Source: Sphingobacterium sp. lm-10
Lineage (GTDB): Bacteria; Bacteroidota; Bacteroidia; Sphingobacteriales; Sphingobacteriaceae
DNA length: 64,000 nucleotides
Direction: 5' to 3'
NCBI RefSeq assembly: GCF_023554555.1
Contig: NZ_JAMJWC010000003.1
Location: 1-64,000, forward strand
Positions 1-8,713 of the stretch are shown piece after piece. The first letter of the stretch is position 1, and every line of letters starts with the position of its first letter. The notes under the pieces are model-generated. The model saw only the letters and a program-made list of their open reading frames with translations, was not told the DNA's origin and made no database searches. The translations under genes were made by a program, and so were the position numbers.

Positions 1-9
1 TTTTATACT

Positions 10-43
10 AAAGCCCTTGCAACAAAATTGCAAGGGCTTTTTT
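10..43. terminator. Rho-independent terminator of an upstream gene
   Basis: A perfect 13-bp inverted repeat (arms 10-22 and 28-40, loop CAAAA) is followed by a T-run to 43. It probably ends transcription of a gene left of the window. The arms contain AAAGCCCTTGCAA and its complement. Confidence 0.85.
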
Positions 44-125
44 GCGTATAAACACTTTTTGTTACCTCTACTATTACTGTTTATAAAGATTATCATATCT
101 TTAATCAAGATAAATCTTAATCAAC

Positions 126-1670
126 ATGTTAAGACTGGTTTTTTTACATCTCTTATTTGTCTTCATTCCTGTGTTGATGTCCTTTTCTCAGTCGCTAACT
201 AAAAAAGTAAAGAAGGACAGGCCTAATATTATATTTATACTATCCGATGATCATACGAATAAAGCTATTGGTGCTTATGGTAATCCATTAGCAAAGACAC
301 CAAATATCGATCGCATTGCAGAAGAAGGAGCATTGTTCACGAACTTTTTTGTGACCAATTCTATTTGCGGGCCAAGTAGAGCGGCGTTATTAACAGGGAA
401 ATACAGCCATGTCAATGGCTTTATTTCCAATGATAAACAATTTGATATTAATCAATTCGTTTTTTCGAGAACATTAACAGAAGCAGGGTACCAAACCGCT
501 TGGATCGGAAAATGGCATTTGGAAACATTACCGCATGATGCCTTTAATTACTGGAAAGTGCTACCTAATCAAGGACATTATTTCAATCCGGATTTTATCA
601 CTCAAAATAATGATACGGTAGCTTACAAAGGCTATGTTACCGATATTATCACCGATCTCTCTACCGATTGGATAACTAATAGAGATCAGGATAAGCCATT
701 TTTACTGATGATCGGTGAGAAAGCTACACATCGGGAATGGTTGCCGGCACTGGAAGATTTAGGTTCATACGATGATGTTGATTTTCCTATTCCGTCAAGT
801 TTTTATGATACTTACGAAAATCGCAGAGCCGCTGCTCATCAGGATATGAGCATAGCAGAAACGATGCAGTTGCGCTTTGATCTAAAAGTAAACGTGGATT
901 ATGAGACCGATTTCTTGTACAGCAGATTAGATCAAGAACAGCGTGCTGCCTATAAAGCGTATTATGGTGACCGTATCAGTAAAGAATTCAACGAACGGCA
1001 ACTTACCGGAAAGGCATTGGCGGAATGGAAGTTCCAGCGTTATATGCGAGATTACTTCGCAACAGCGAATGCATTGGATCGAAATATAGGAAAGATATTC
1101 AAGTTCTTAGAAGACAATGGTCTGGCCGAAAATACAATTGTGATCTACGGGTCTGATCAGGGATTTTATTTAGGAGAACATGGATGGTTTGACAAACGCT
1201 TTATTTATGAGGAATCTTTGCGAACGCCATTTTTGATCCGTTATCCTAGTGTTATTACAGGGGGCACGGTGATTGAGCAATCCATGTTAAACATCGATTG
1301 GGCTCCTACTTTGTTGGATATAGCAGAAGTTAAAATACCTGCCGAGATTCAGGGAAAATCTTTCGCTACGCTATTGAAGAATAAAATACTGCGTTGGCGA
1401 GACAAGATCTATTATCATTATTATGAATACCCCGAACCACATCGTGTAATGCCTCATTTTGGAATTAGAACTCCGAAGTACAAACTCGTGCGCTTCTATA
1501 GCAATGAGAATTTTTGGGAACTTTATAACTTAGTAGATGATCCGCAGGAATTGAATAATATTTACGAAGAATTCAAAGATAGCAAACTTGTCAAATCGCT
1601 AAAACAAGATCTGAAAGCATGTATCGTAAAATATAAGGACGATTTGGCGGAGGAAATTATAAAAAATTAG
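126..1670 (+). CDS. Secreted type I sulfatase (formylglycine-dependent)
   Basis: A 514-residue arylsulfatase-superfamily enzyme that would cleave sulfate esters from a glycan in the periplasm or at the cell surface. Residues 1-22 are a signal peptide. The metal-binding SDD-H motif lies at about 40-43. The sulfatase signature CGPSRAALLTG starts at Cys81, the residue oxidised to formylglycine. GSDQGFYLGEHGWFDKR near residue 345 is the usual C-terminal metal and substrate motif. The length is normal for the S1 family and the pattern resembles N-acetylglucosamine-6-sulfatase or other glycosaminoglycan/fucan sulfatases, but the exact substrate cannot be read from sequence. The GH29 fucosidase 118 bp downstream suggests a sulfated or fucosylated glycan as joint target. 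No sulfatase-maturing enzyme is present in the window. Confidence 0.93.
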   Translation: MLRLVFLHLLFVFIPVLMSFSQSLTKKVKKDRPNIIFILSDDHTNKAIGAYGNPLAKTPNIDRIAEEGALFTNFFVTNSICGPSRAALLTGKYSHVNGFISNDKQFDINQFVFSRTLTEAGYQTAWIGKWHLETLPHDAFNYWKVLPNQGHYFNPDFITQNNDTVAYKGYVTDIITDLSTDWITNRDQDKPFLLMIGEKATHREWLPALEDLGSYDDVDFPIPSSFYDTYENRRAAAHQDMSIAETMQLRFDLKVNVDYETDFLYSRLDQEQRAAYKAYYGDRISKEFNERQLTGKALAEWKFQRYMRDYFATANALDRNIGKIFKFLEDNGLAENTIVIYGSDQGFYLGEHGWFDKRFIYEESLRTPFLIRYPSVITGGTVIEQSMLNIDWAPTLLDIAEVKIPAEIQGKSFATLLKNKILRWRDKIYYHYYEYPEPHRVMPHFGIRTPKYKLVRFYSNENFWELYNLVDDPQELNNIYEEFKDSKLVKSLKQDLKACIVKYKDDLAEEIIKN

Positions 1671-1694
1671 TGCGATAATTGCTATCGCTATCGT

Positions 1695-1730
1695 TCCTGT
1701 TTTTTGAATTTGCAAATTCAAAAAATAGGA
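1695..1730. terminator. Long palindrome between sulfatase and fucosidase
   Basis: A 36-bp inverted repeat with abutting 18-base arms (one mismatch) and internal T and A runs. It can act as a bidirectional terminator or an RNA hairpin just after the sulfatase gene. The function is inferred from shape and position only. Confidence 0.5.
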
Positions 1731-1788
1731 CAACCGACTTTATTTCTTTACTTTAGGTAAAAATAGTTGTTAACCGAAACTAACCGTT

Positions 1789-3120
1789 ATGTTTTTAAGA
1801 CCTCTCTTCTTCTTCTTATTCATTCTTCTAGGGCAATATTCATTTTCACAATCCTATACACCTTCCCCTTCCAATTTGGAAGCTAGGAAGTGGTTTTCTG
1901 ATGCAAAGTTTGGTCTTTTTATACATTGGGGGCCTTTTAGTATTCCGGGTAGCGGTGAGTGGGTGATGAATGATCGTAAGATTAACGTAAAAAATTACAC
2001 ATTATTGGAACGCTTCTTCAATCCAACTGAATTTAATGCCGAAGAGTGGGTAACTGCGGCTAAAAAAGGAGGTATGAAATATATCACCTTGATCACGAGA
2101 CATCATGACGGGTTCAGTCTTTGGGATACAAAGTATTCTGATTTCAACATTATGAACACGCAGTATAAAAAGGATATCGTAAAATTGGTCGCTGATGAAT
2201 GCCGGAAGCAAGACATGAAATTGTTCCTTTATTATTCGTTGTTGGATTGGAGGAGAGAAGATTATCCATACGAAACCGGAAGAACTGGGCAGCATAGCGG
2301 TAGAACAGGTAAGGGTGACTATGCGAGTTACCTACAGTTTATGAAAAATCAGTTAACGGAACTACTAACCAACTACGGAGAAATTGCGGGAGTTTGGTTT
2401 GATGGTCATTGGGATCAAACTGCACCAGAAGGACAAGAAGACAGAACATCCAAGATTGATTGGAAATACGAGGAAATCTATGGATTGATCCATCAGTTAC
2501 AGCCACAGTGTCTGATCGGAAATAATCATCACTTGAGCCCTTTGCCCGGTGAAGATTTTCAGATGTTTGAGCGTGATCTTCCAGGAGAGAATAAGTCGGG
2601 TCTAAGCTTTCAACAGGCATCAGACCATTTGCCTATCGAAGCCTGCGAGACAATTAATGGTTCTTGGGGTTTTAACTTAAGTGATACCACTTATAAGTCG
2701 CCAAAGCAATTGATAGAATATTTGGTGAAAGCTGCTGGTCTAGGCTCCAACCTTTTGTTAAATATTGGTCCTATGCCGAATGGTGAAATTCAGTCTGAGT
2801 TTAAAGAACGATTGGATTCAGTGGGCTCTTGGTTGGAAACCTATGGTGAAAGTGTGTATGGAACATCTGCTGGCTATATCGCCCCTCAATCTTGGGGTTG
2901 CCTAACCCAGAAAGGCAATAAGGTCTATGTCCACGTATTTAATAATGATGGTAATGACATCACCTTGAATAAGTTTCCGTATAAGAAAATTAAAAAAGCG
3001 TATTCATTGGCAGACGGTACAGCTATAAAAGTGAAAATAAGCGAGGGCAATGCCATAATTTCTTCAAAATCCGATGTTGATGAGCTTAATCATGTTATTG
3101 TTCTAGAGACGGCTGATTAG
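1789..3120 (+). CDS. Alpha-L-fucosidase, GH29
   Basis: A 443-residue exported glycoside hydrolase releasing terminal alpha-L-fucose. Residues 1-20 form a signal peptide. The GH29 N-terminal motif WFSDAKFGLFIHWGPFS is at 35-51, RHHDGFSLWDTKYSDFN at 104-120, and the catalytic nucleophile is Asp205 in GVWFDGHWD. The family motif LLLNIGPMPNGEI is near residue 322. A short beta-domain of about 90 residues ends the protein. It lies downstream of a sulfatase on the same strand, separated by a palindrome, and the two probably act on one sulfated or fucosylated substrate. The general acid/base cannot be placed confidently without alignment because it varies among GH29 subfamilies. Confidence 0.95.
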   Translation: MFLRPLFFFLFILLGQYSFSQSYTPSPSNLEARKWFSDAKFGLFIHWGPFSIPGSGEWVMNDRKINVKNYTLLERFFNPTEFNAEEWVTAAKKGGMKYITLITRHHDGFSLWDTKYSDFNIMNTQYKKDIVKLVADECRKQDMKLFLYYSLLDWRREDYPYETGRTGQHSGRTGKGDYASYLQFMKNQLTELLTNYGEIAGVWFDGHWDQTAPEGQEDRTSKIDWKYEEIYGLIHQLQPQCLIGNNHHLSPLPGEDFQMFERDLPGENKSGLSFQQASDHLPIEACETINGSWGFNLSDTTYKSPKQLIEYLVKAAGLGSNLLLNIGPMPNGEIQSEFKERLDSVGSWLETYGESVYGTSAGYIAPQSWGCLTQKGNKVYVHVFNNDGNDITLNKFPYKKIKKAYSLADGTAIKVKISEGNAIISSKSDVDELNHVIVLETAD

Positions 3121-3367
3121 AAGGACACCCTTTTTGTGACTGAGTGTAGGCTTATTCGATCTTCAATTCTATCGATCAACTTTCATTAAATTTTGGAAAT
3201 TATTTATGTGCTTAATAGATTTAGTTTAAAGCTATTACATTTCTTGATTTAGCCTTATAAATCAGCGCTTATCATTTATGATTATATTTTAAAATCAACT
3301 TTCTTTGATTTAATTAAATGTGTAATATTGTGTAGATAAAGAAATTTATAACCTAAAATTATACATT

Positions 3368-4255
3368 ATGAAGTACTTAAATTTAATTTTTGCAATAGGA
3401 TTAATAAGTTTTCTTGTTTCCTGCAAACAGGATCTCCATTCCCTGAATTCTCAGGATGAAAATCGCATTGCAAATCATCAGTCTTATAAAATAGGAAACG
3501 ATACAACCATACATCGTTTACGTATAAACGGTAGAGAAACCTTAGTCAATGAGATAAAAGGTGAATATTATTTTGCAGAGGATTTAACGATTAGTCCGGA
3601 ACAATTCCGAATGCTGATGAGATTGGCAAATGATGGTATTCCTACGATCGAGAGAGCTACCATTGTTCAAAGTCTAAGTGCAAGATGGCCGAATAATACG
3701 CTGTTTTATACCCTTCCAGAACAGGGATCTTTAACACAAGCAAATCACGATTTGTACATAAATAACATACATCGGGCGATCAATATGATTCAGGCTCAAA
3801 CGCATGTACAATTTATCGAAAGAACCACTCAGCCAGAATATATTAATTTTGTATACTCAGAGACAACTAATAGCTCCCCGTTGGGATGGAGACGTAATCG
3901 AGTAAATACGGTGAGGGTTGTCAATATTCAATCTCCTGGAATTATTGCTCATGAAATCATGCATTCCATGGGTATGCGTCATGAACAATGCCGACCGGAT
4001 CGAGATCAGTTTCTCATCGTTATGACGGAGCGGGCAAGGGAAGGGTCGCATAATAATTTCAACATATACCCGGGCTACGATGGGCATGGACCCTTTGATT
4101 TTGGATCAATAATGATGTATTCGTCGTTCAACTTTGCCATTGATCCTCAAAGTCCTGTTATGACACGTTTAGACGGATCTACATTCAATAGGCAGCGCAA
4201 TGCTTTATCTTCTGGTGATTACGCCGGAATCAATGCACTTTACCCAGCTCCTTAG
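3368..4255 (+). CDS. Astacin-family (M12A) zinc metalloprotease lipoprotein
   Basis: A 295-residue lipoprotein with lipobox LVSC (Cys19). The zinc site HEIMHSMGMRHE carries His195, His199 and His205 with Glu196 as catalytic base, which is the extended astacin motif HExxHxxGxxHE. SIMMYSS near residue 248 is the Met-turn with the tyrosine typical of astacins. The N-terminal 100 residues, with a poorly conserved region ending near the start of the catalytic domain, may be a propeptide. It is probably surface or periplasmic and degrades protein substrates. It stands alone between the fucosidase and the LacI regulator, so its role in either neighbouring system is not evident. Confidence 0.9.
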   Translation: MKYLNLIFAIGLISFLVSCKQDLHSLNSQDENRIANHQSYKIGNDTTIHRLRINGRETLVNEIKGEYYFAEDLTISPEQFRMLMRLANDGIPTIERATIVQSLSARWPNNTLFYTLPEQGSLTQANHDLYINNIHRAINMIQAQTHVQFIERTTQPEYINFVYSETTNSSPLGWRRNRVNTVRVVNIQSPGIIAHEIMHSMGMRHEQCRPDRDQFLIVMTERAREGSHNNFNIYPGYDGHGPFDFGSIMMYSSFNFAIDPQSPVMTRLDGSTFNRQRNALSSGDYAGINALYPAP

Positions 4256-4415
4256 ATAATATGGCTGCTGAATTACGAGTGCTTTTCGGCAAATTTCAAC
4301 TTACAATAGTATGTAAAGGATTAGGCGTTAGCCTGATCCTTTTGGTTATAGGGGGGATGGTTTGATAAATAGTTTGAACTGCGTTTTGTACAAGTCAAGT
4401 GATTCCTTTTTTAAT

Positions 4416-4423
4416 TAAGTTTG
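4416..4423 (+). promoter_or_regulatory. Candidate -7 element of the lacI-type regulator gene
   Basis: TAAGTTTG matches the Bacteroidota -7 consensus TAnnTTTG and lies 14 bp before the start codon. A TTTG at 4385-4388 is 27 bp upstream, too far for a good -33, so this is a partial match. Confidence 0.35.
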
Positions 4424-4437
4424 CGTAATCAATTGAA

Positions 4438-5454
4438 ATGGCAAACAACATAACAATAGTAGAATTAGCTGCGGCACTGGGACTATCCAAATCCACGGTT
4501 TCCCGTGCGTTTCGCGATAGTGACGATATCAATCCAAAGACGCGGGAGAGGATACTTCAAAAGGCTACTGAATTGGGTTTTTCTCCAAATCTATACGCTA
4601 GTAACTTGCGAGGTAATAAGAGCCATACCATTGCGATCATTATTCCAGAATTTGGTAACAAGTTTTTCTCGCAAGCGATTAAAGGAATTGAATGGGTAGC
4701 TCGTAGTAATGGCTACCATGTCTTGATTTACGTGACAGACCATAGCGCGGAAAAAGAGGCCGATATCATCCGCACATTGGTGAACGGACGTGTTGATGGC
4801 GTGATTATGTCTGGCTCTGGTGAGGGGAGTAATCACGAATACCTCAAGCTCTTGGAAAACAATAAAGTTCCACTTGTATTTTTTGATCGCTATTATGAGG
4901 ATGTACCTACAGCATGCATCACCGGAAATGATTTTGACTCCAGTTATAAGGCAACTAAACATCTGATTTCTAATGGATCCCAACGTATTGCCTACCTAGC
5001 CGTTAATAAAGATGTATCTATCGGAAAAATACGTATGGAAGGATACAAAAAAGCGCTTCAAGAAGCTAAATTGTCTGTAGATGAGCGACTTATATTAGAT
5101 ACTTCCAATGAGGTTCATGTTAACTTCTCAGACATTAAAAGGCTGATAGAAGAACAACATCCGGATGCCATATTTGCGTCAGTAGAGCGATTGGCGATGA
5201 GTACTATTCGGGTCGCTAAAGAACTTCGACTGACGATACCCAATGATCTCAAGCTAATTTGCTTCTCTTGTTTGGATATTGCCGATATGCTTCAACCTTC
5301 CCTCAGTGTTGTGAAGCAACCGGCATACGAAATGGGTATACAAGCAACAACACAACTATTTGATATCCTGTGCGGCAGAAAGCCTGATGGCATACGCGAG
5401 CTCGTTTTCTTAGACTCTGAGTTGATATTCCAAAATTCCAGTCGTAAAACTTAA
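4438..5454 (+). CDS. LacI-family transcriptional regulator of the maltodextrin locus
   Basis: A 338-residue DNA-binding regulator. Residues 4-55 form the LacI helix-turn-helix and hinge (VELAAALGLSKSTVSRAF, then NLYASNLRGNKSHT). Residues 60-330 form the periplasmic-binding-protein-like effector domain. It is immediately upstream of and co-directional with the SusC gene, and the intervening DNA contains a strong double palindrome typical of LacI operators. By position it should sense maltose or a maltodextrin-derived ligand and control the operon starting at 5735. Whether it represses or activates cannot be decided from sequence, but the operator overlaps the predicted transcription start, which favours repression. 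Confidence 0.92.
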   Translation: MANNITIVELAAALGLSKSTVSRAFRDSDDINPKTRERILQKATELGFSPNLYASNLRGNKSHTIAIIIPEFGNKFFSQAIKGIEWVARSNGYHVLIYVTDHSAEKEADIIRTLVNGRVDGVIMSGSGEGSNHEYLKLLENNKVPLVFFDRYYEDVPTACITGNDFDSSYKATKHLISNGSQRIAYLAVNKDVSIGKIRMEGYKKALQEAKLSVDERLILDTSNEVHVNFSDIKRLIEEQHPDAIFASVERLAMSTIRVAKELRLTIPNDLKLICFSCLDIADMLQPSLSVVKQPAYEMGIQATTQLFDILCGRKPDGIRELVFLDSELIFQNSSRKT

Positions 5455-5480
5455 AATATTTTTACACAAACTTTGTGAAA

Positions 5481-5512
5481 TTTGTTTTTTGTACTACCTT
5501 AGCATAGTTTTG
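5481..5512 (+). promoter_or_regulatory. Promoter of the maltodextrin sus operon
   Basis: A Bacteroidota-type promoter: TTTG at 5481-5484, 20 bp spacer, and TAGTTTTG at 5505-5512. Both elements match the consensus TTTG / TAnnTTTG. It implies a leader of about 215 nt before the SusC start, with a small hairpin (CAGATT / AATCTG) at 5654-5670. Confidence 0.7.
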
Positions 5513-5530
5513 GGAACGTTCCCGGGAACG
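5512..5530. promoter_or_regulatory. LacI-type operator, overlapping double palindrome
   Basis: GGGAACGTTCCCGGGAACG contains two overlapping perfect palindromes: GGGAACGTTCCC (5512-5523) and CGTTCCCGGGAACG (5517-5530). A central CG-containing palindrome is the usual LacI-family site. It begins at the last base of the -7 element and covers the predicted transcription start. Confidence 0.75.
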
Positions 5531-5734
5531 ATCTCATTTTGATGATAGGTCTGAGGCCACAATTATAAATAGTAACCAGAAAATACGTAAGAATGCAAAT
5601 TGGGATATCCCTACAGACTATGGTCCGTTGTCGGTTATTTTAATTTTTTTGGTCAGATTGTTTTAATCTGTCATACGCTGCTATCGATCGAAAAACACAT
5701 ACAATAAAAAACAACTATAAACCACAGTAATACT

Positions 5735-8692
5735 ATGATGAGCAAATTTACCTTACGTTCAGTAATGAGCTTCAGCTTGTTTATGGTGCTGTTTGCGTCA
5801 GCTTATGCCCAAACCAGTAATTTATCTGGTCGCGTCACAACGCGGAGTGGGGAAGCTGTGCAAGGCGCTACCGTTCGCGTGCTAGGATCTCAGATTGCCG
5901 CGTCTACAGATGCAACCGGCGCTTACACGATAAGCGGCATCCCGGTCGGTAACCGTACCATTACCGCAGAAATCGTAGGCTTCGAAACCGCATCGCAGGC
6001 CACGGCTATTGCAGCAGGTGCAAACACCTTAAATTTTCAATTAAACGAATCGTCCAGTGATCTGGAGGAAGTAGTGGTGATTGGATATGGTACACAAAGA
6101 AGAGACCAATTGACCGGATCTATCACAGCGATAGGATCCAAGGATTTCCAAACAGGGGTGATTACCACTCCGGAGCAATTGATCCAAGGTAAAGCCGCGG
6201 GTGTACAGATTACCTCATCGGGTGGTCGCCCAGGCTCAGGAAGCACGGTACGTATCCGCGCCGGAGCTTCGTTAAATGCGAGTAATGATCCGTTGTACGT
6301 GATTGATGGAGTGCCATTTAGCCCCACTACGGTGGCCGGTACAGCCAGCCCCATGTCACTTATTAATCCAAATGATATCGAGTCATTCACGGTATTGAAA
6401 GATGCGAATGCCACTGCGATCTACGGTTCTCGTGCTTCAAACGGTGTTGTATTGATTACCACCAAAAAAGGAGCTAGCGGCGCGCCTCGAATTAACTTTA
6501 GCACGGTAAATTCTTTTTCTACTATAGATAAGTACTATGATGTAATGTCGGCAGACAGTCTACGTTCTTATGTGAACACCTACGGCACCGCTGCGCAGAT
6601 CGCACGCCTTGGCGAGGCGAACACCGATTGGCAACGCGAAATTTTCCGTACGGCTTTTACTACAGACAACAACGTCAGTATTGCCGGAGCATACAAAGGC
6701 CTTCCTTACCGTGCTTCTGTAGGATATTTAAATCAACAAGGTGTACTAAAAAGGGATGTAATGGATCGCACCAGTGCGAGTCTTTCCGTGACGCCAAAAT
6801 TTTTTAATAACAGTTTAAAGGTAGATTTAAATCTGAAAGGATCTCTACAGAACTCTATGTTTGCCAACGACGATGCGATCGGTTCCGCCATTGTATTTGA
6901 TCCTACGCAACCAGTCTATCAAGAGAATGCCTATGGAAACTACTTTGAATATATGCAAGGTGATGTACCCCATCCGTTAGCTCCTCGTAATCCTTTGGCC
7001 ATGATAGATCTGAAGGACGATGACTCGAAAGTAGCACGTAGCTTTGGTAATATACAGCTGGATTATTCCACGCCATTTATTCCGGGATTGAGAGCAAATT
7101 TAAATCTAGGCTATGATATTTCTCGTGGTCAGGGTGATGTATTTGTGCCAGATTTTGCGGCACTAAATAACACTACGCAAGGATTGCAAACGCGCTATAT
7201 GAACGATTATACTAATTTAGTAGGCGAGTTTTATTTAAATTATAATAAGAACTTCTCTGCTATAAACGGTCATTTGGACGCTACGGCAGGTTATGGCTAC
7301 TATGATTATAAAACGTTAAATAGAAATTATCCAAGCCTACGGGCGGATGGATCGGTATTGACGGAGCCAGTATTTCCAAGAGATATTCAACAGAATCGAT
7401 TAATCTCTTATTTTGGGCGTGCCACTTATACAGCTAACGAGAAATATATTATATCTGGTACGTTGCGTACGGATGGATCATCTCGCTATAGTCCGGAAAA
7501 TCGCTGGGGTGTCTTCCCTTCGGCGGGCGTTACCTGGAGAATCAACCGAGAATCCTTCCTAGAGGAGGTAACTACACTATCTAAGTTGAATCTACGTTTG
7601 AGTTACGGAGTTACCGGGCAACAGGATGGCATTGCGAATTACTCGTACCTACCTAACTATTACTTAAGTGTAAACGAAGCCCAATATCAGTTTGGCGATG
7701 AGTTTTACCGGACCTATTCGCCTATAGCGTATGATGCAGATCTTCGTTGGGAAAGCACGGCGACCTACAATGCCGGGGTTGATTTTGGGATTCTAGGCGA
7801 TCGTATTGACGGTAGCATTGATGTATATCGTAAGCGCACGCGTGACTTATTAAGTACCATTCCTATTCCAATTGGTACCAACTTTAGCAACCGTTTATTG
7901 ACAAATGTGGGTAATATGGAAAATACCGGCGTAGAATTTAATCTAAATGCCATCCCGATACGCCGTGAAGATTTCAGCTGGAATGTGAATTTCAATTTTA
8001 CGTATAATACCAATAAAGTAACTAATCTGACTGCGGTTGACGATCCTAACTACTTCGTAGAAGTAGGCGGTATTACGGGTGGTACGGGCCAGAATGTACA
8101 GGCACATGTGGTAGGATATAGCCCGTTTACCTACCGCCTACAGCAGCAGATTTATGGTCCAGATGGTCGTCCGTTAGAAGGAGTATATGCGGATTTGAAT
8201 GGGGACGGTGTAGGCAATGATGCAGACCGCAGTCTGTTTGGCTCTCCACTTCCACGCTATTTACTGGGGTTCTCCACGGGGATTGATTATAAAAATTGGA
8301 CATTTAGCACCGTATTGCGCGCAAATCTTGGCCAACATGTGTATGATAACATCAGTTCTAATCTATCTGTCCGGAACAACGTGCTGAGTCCAATTGGCAT
8401 CATCAATAACGCACCAAGTTCATTGACCAATACGAACTTTATCAATAACCGGGCTTTGAGTAATTTTTACCTGCACGATGGATCATTCCTCCGTATGGAT
8501 AATATCTCAGTAGGCTATAATTTCCAAGATGCATTAGGCCAAGGCAAAAATATCCGCGTGTCGGGTAACGTGCAAAACGTATTTGTACTAAGTGGTTATC
8601 GTGGAATTGACCCGGAAATACAAGATGGTATTGATAATAACTTGTATCCACGTCCACGTACGTTCGTATTGGGTATAAACCTTGATTTGTAA
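5735..8692 (+). CDS. susC: SusC-family TonB-dependent transporter (maltodextrin)
   Basis: A 985-residue outer-membrane receptor. A signal peptide ends near residue 26 (SAYAQ). Residues 27-105 are a carboxypeptidase-regulatory-like domain, followed by the SusC box EEVVVIGYGTQRR near 114-126 and the TonB plug with the motif LYVIDGVPF near 188-196. The remainder is the 22-strand barrel. It pairs with the SusD 22 bp downstream to import oligosaccharides by TonB energy. Neighbouring GH13, GH65 and beta-phosphoglucomutase genes specify alpha-1,4-glucans. A second possible ATG lies one codon inside the first. Confidence 0.95.
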   Translation: MMSKFTLRSVMSFSLFMVLFASAYAQTSNLSGRVTTRSGEAVQGATVRVLGSQIAASTDATGAYTISGIPVGNRTITAEIVGFETASQATAIAAGANTLNFQLNESSSDLEEVVVIGYGTQRRDQLTGSITAIGSKDFQTGVITTPEQLIQGKAAGVQITSSGGRPGSGSTVRIRAGASLNASNDPLYVIDGVPFSPTTVAGTASPMSLINPNDIESFTVLKDANATAIYGSRASNGVVLITTKKGASGAPRINFSTVNSFSTIDKYYDVMSADSLRSYVNTYGTAAQIARLGEANTDWQREIFRTAFTTDNNVSIAGAYKGLPYRASVGYLNQQGVLKRDVMDRTSASLSVTPKFFNNSLKVDLNLKGSLQNSMFANDDAIGSAIVFDPTQPVYQENAYGNYFEYMQGDVPHPLAPRNPLAMIDLKDDDSKVARSFGNIQLDYSTPFIPGLRANLNLGYDISRGQGDVFVPDFAALNNTTQGLQTRYMNDYTNLVGEFYLNYNKNFSAINGHLDATAGYGYYDYKTLNRNYPSLRADGSVLTEPVFPRDIQQNRLISYFGRATYTANEKYIISGTLRTDGSSRYSPENRWGVFPSAGVTWRINRESFLEEVTTLSKLNLRLSYGVTGQQDGIANYSYLPNYYLSVNEAQYQFGDEFYRTYSPIAYDADLRWESTATYNAGVDFGILGDRIDGSIDVYRKRTRDLLSTIPIPIGTNFSNRLLTNVGNMENTGVEFNLNAIPIRREDFSWNVNFNFTYNTNKVTNLTAVDDPNYFVEVGGITGGTGQNVQAHVVGYSPFTYRLQQQIYGPDGRPLEGVYADLNGDGVGNDADRSLFGSPLPRYLLGFSTGIDYKNWTFSTVLRANLGQHVYDNISSNLSVRNNVLSPIGIINNAPSSLTNTNFINNRALSNFYLHDGSFLRMDNISVGYNFQDALGQGKNIRVSGNVQNVFVLSGYRGIDPEIQDGIDNNLYPRPRTFVLGINLDL

Positions 8693-8713
8693 TCAGTAAT
8701 AAAAGACAACATT

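Noticed and set aside
17..202. Short plus-strand ORF overlapping the first terminator and the sulfatase start
   Set aside because: It overlaps the terminator and has no family features; the sulfatase frame with its signal peptide is clearly the real gene.
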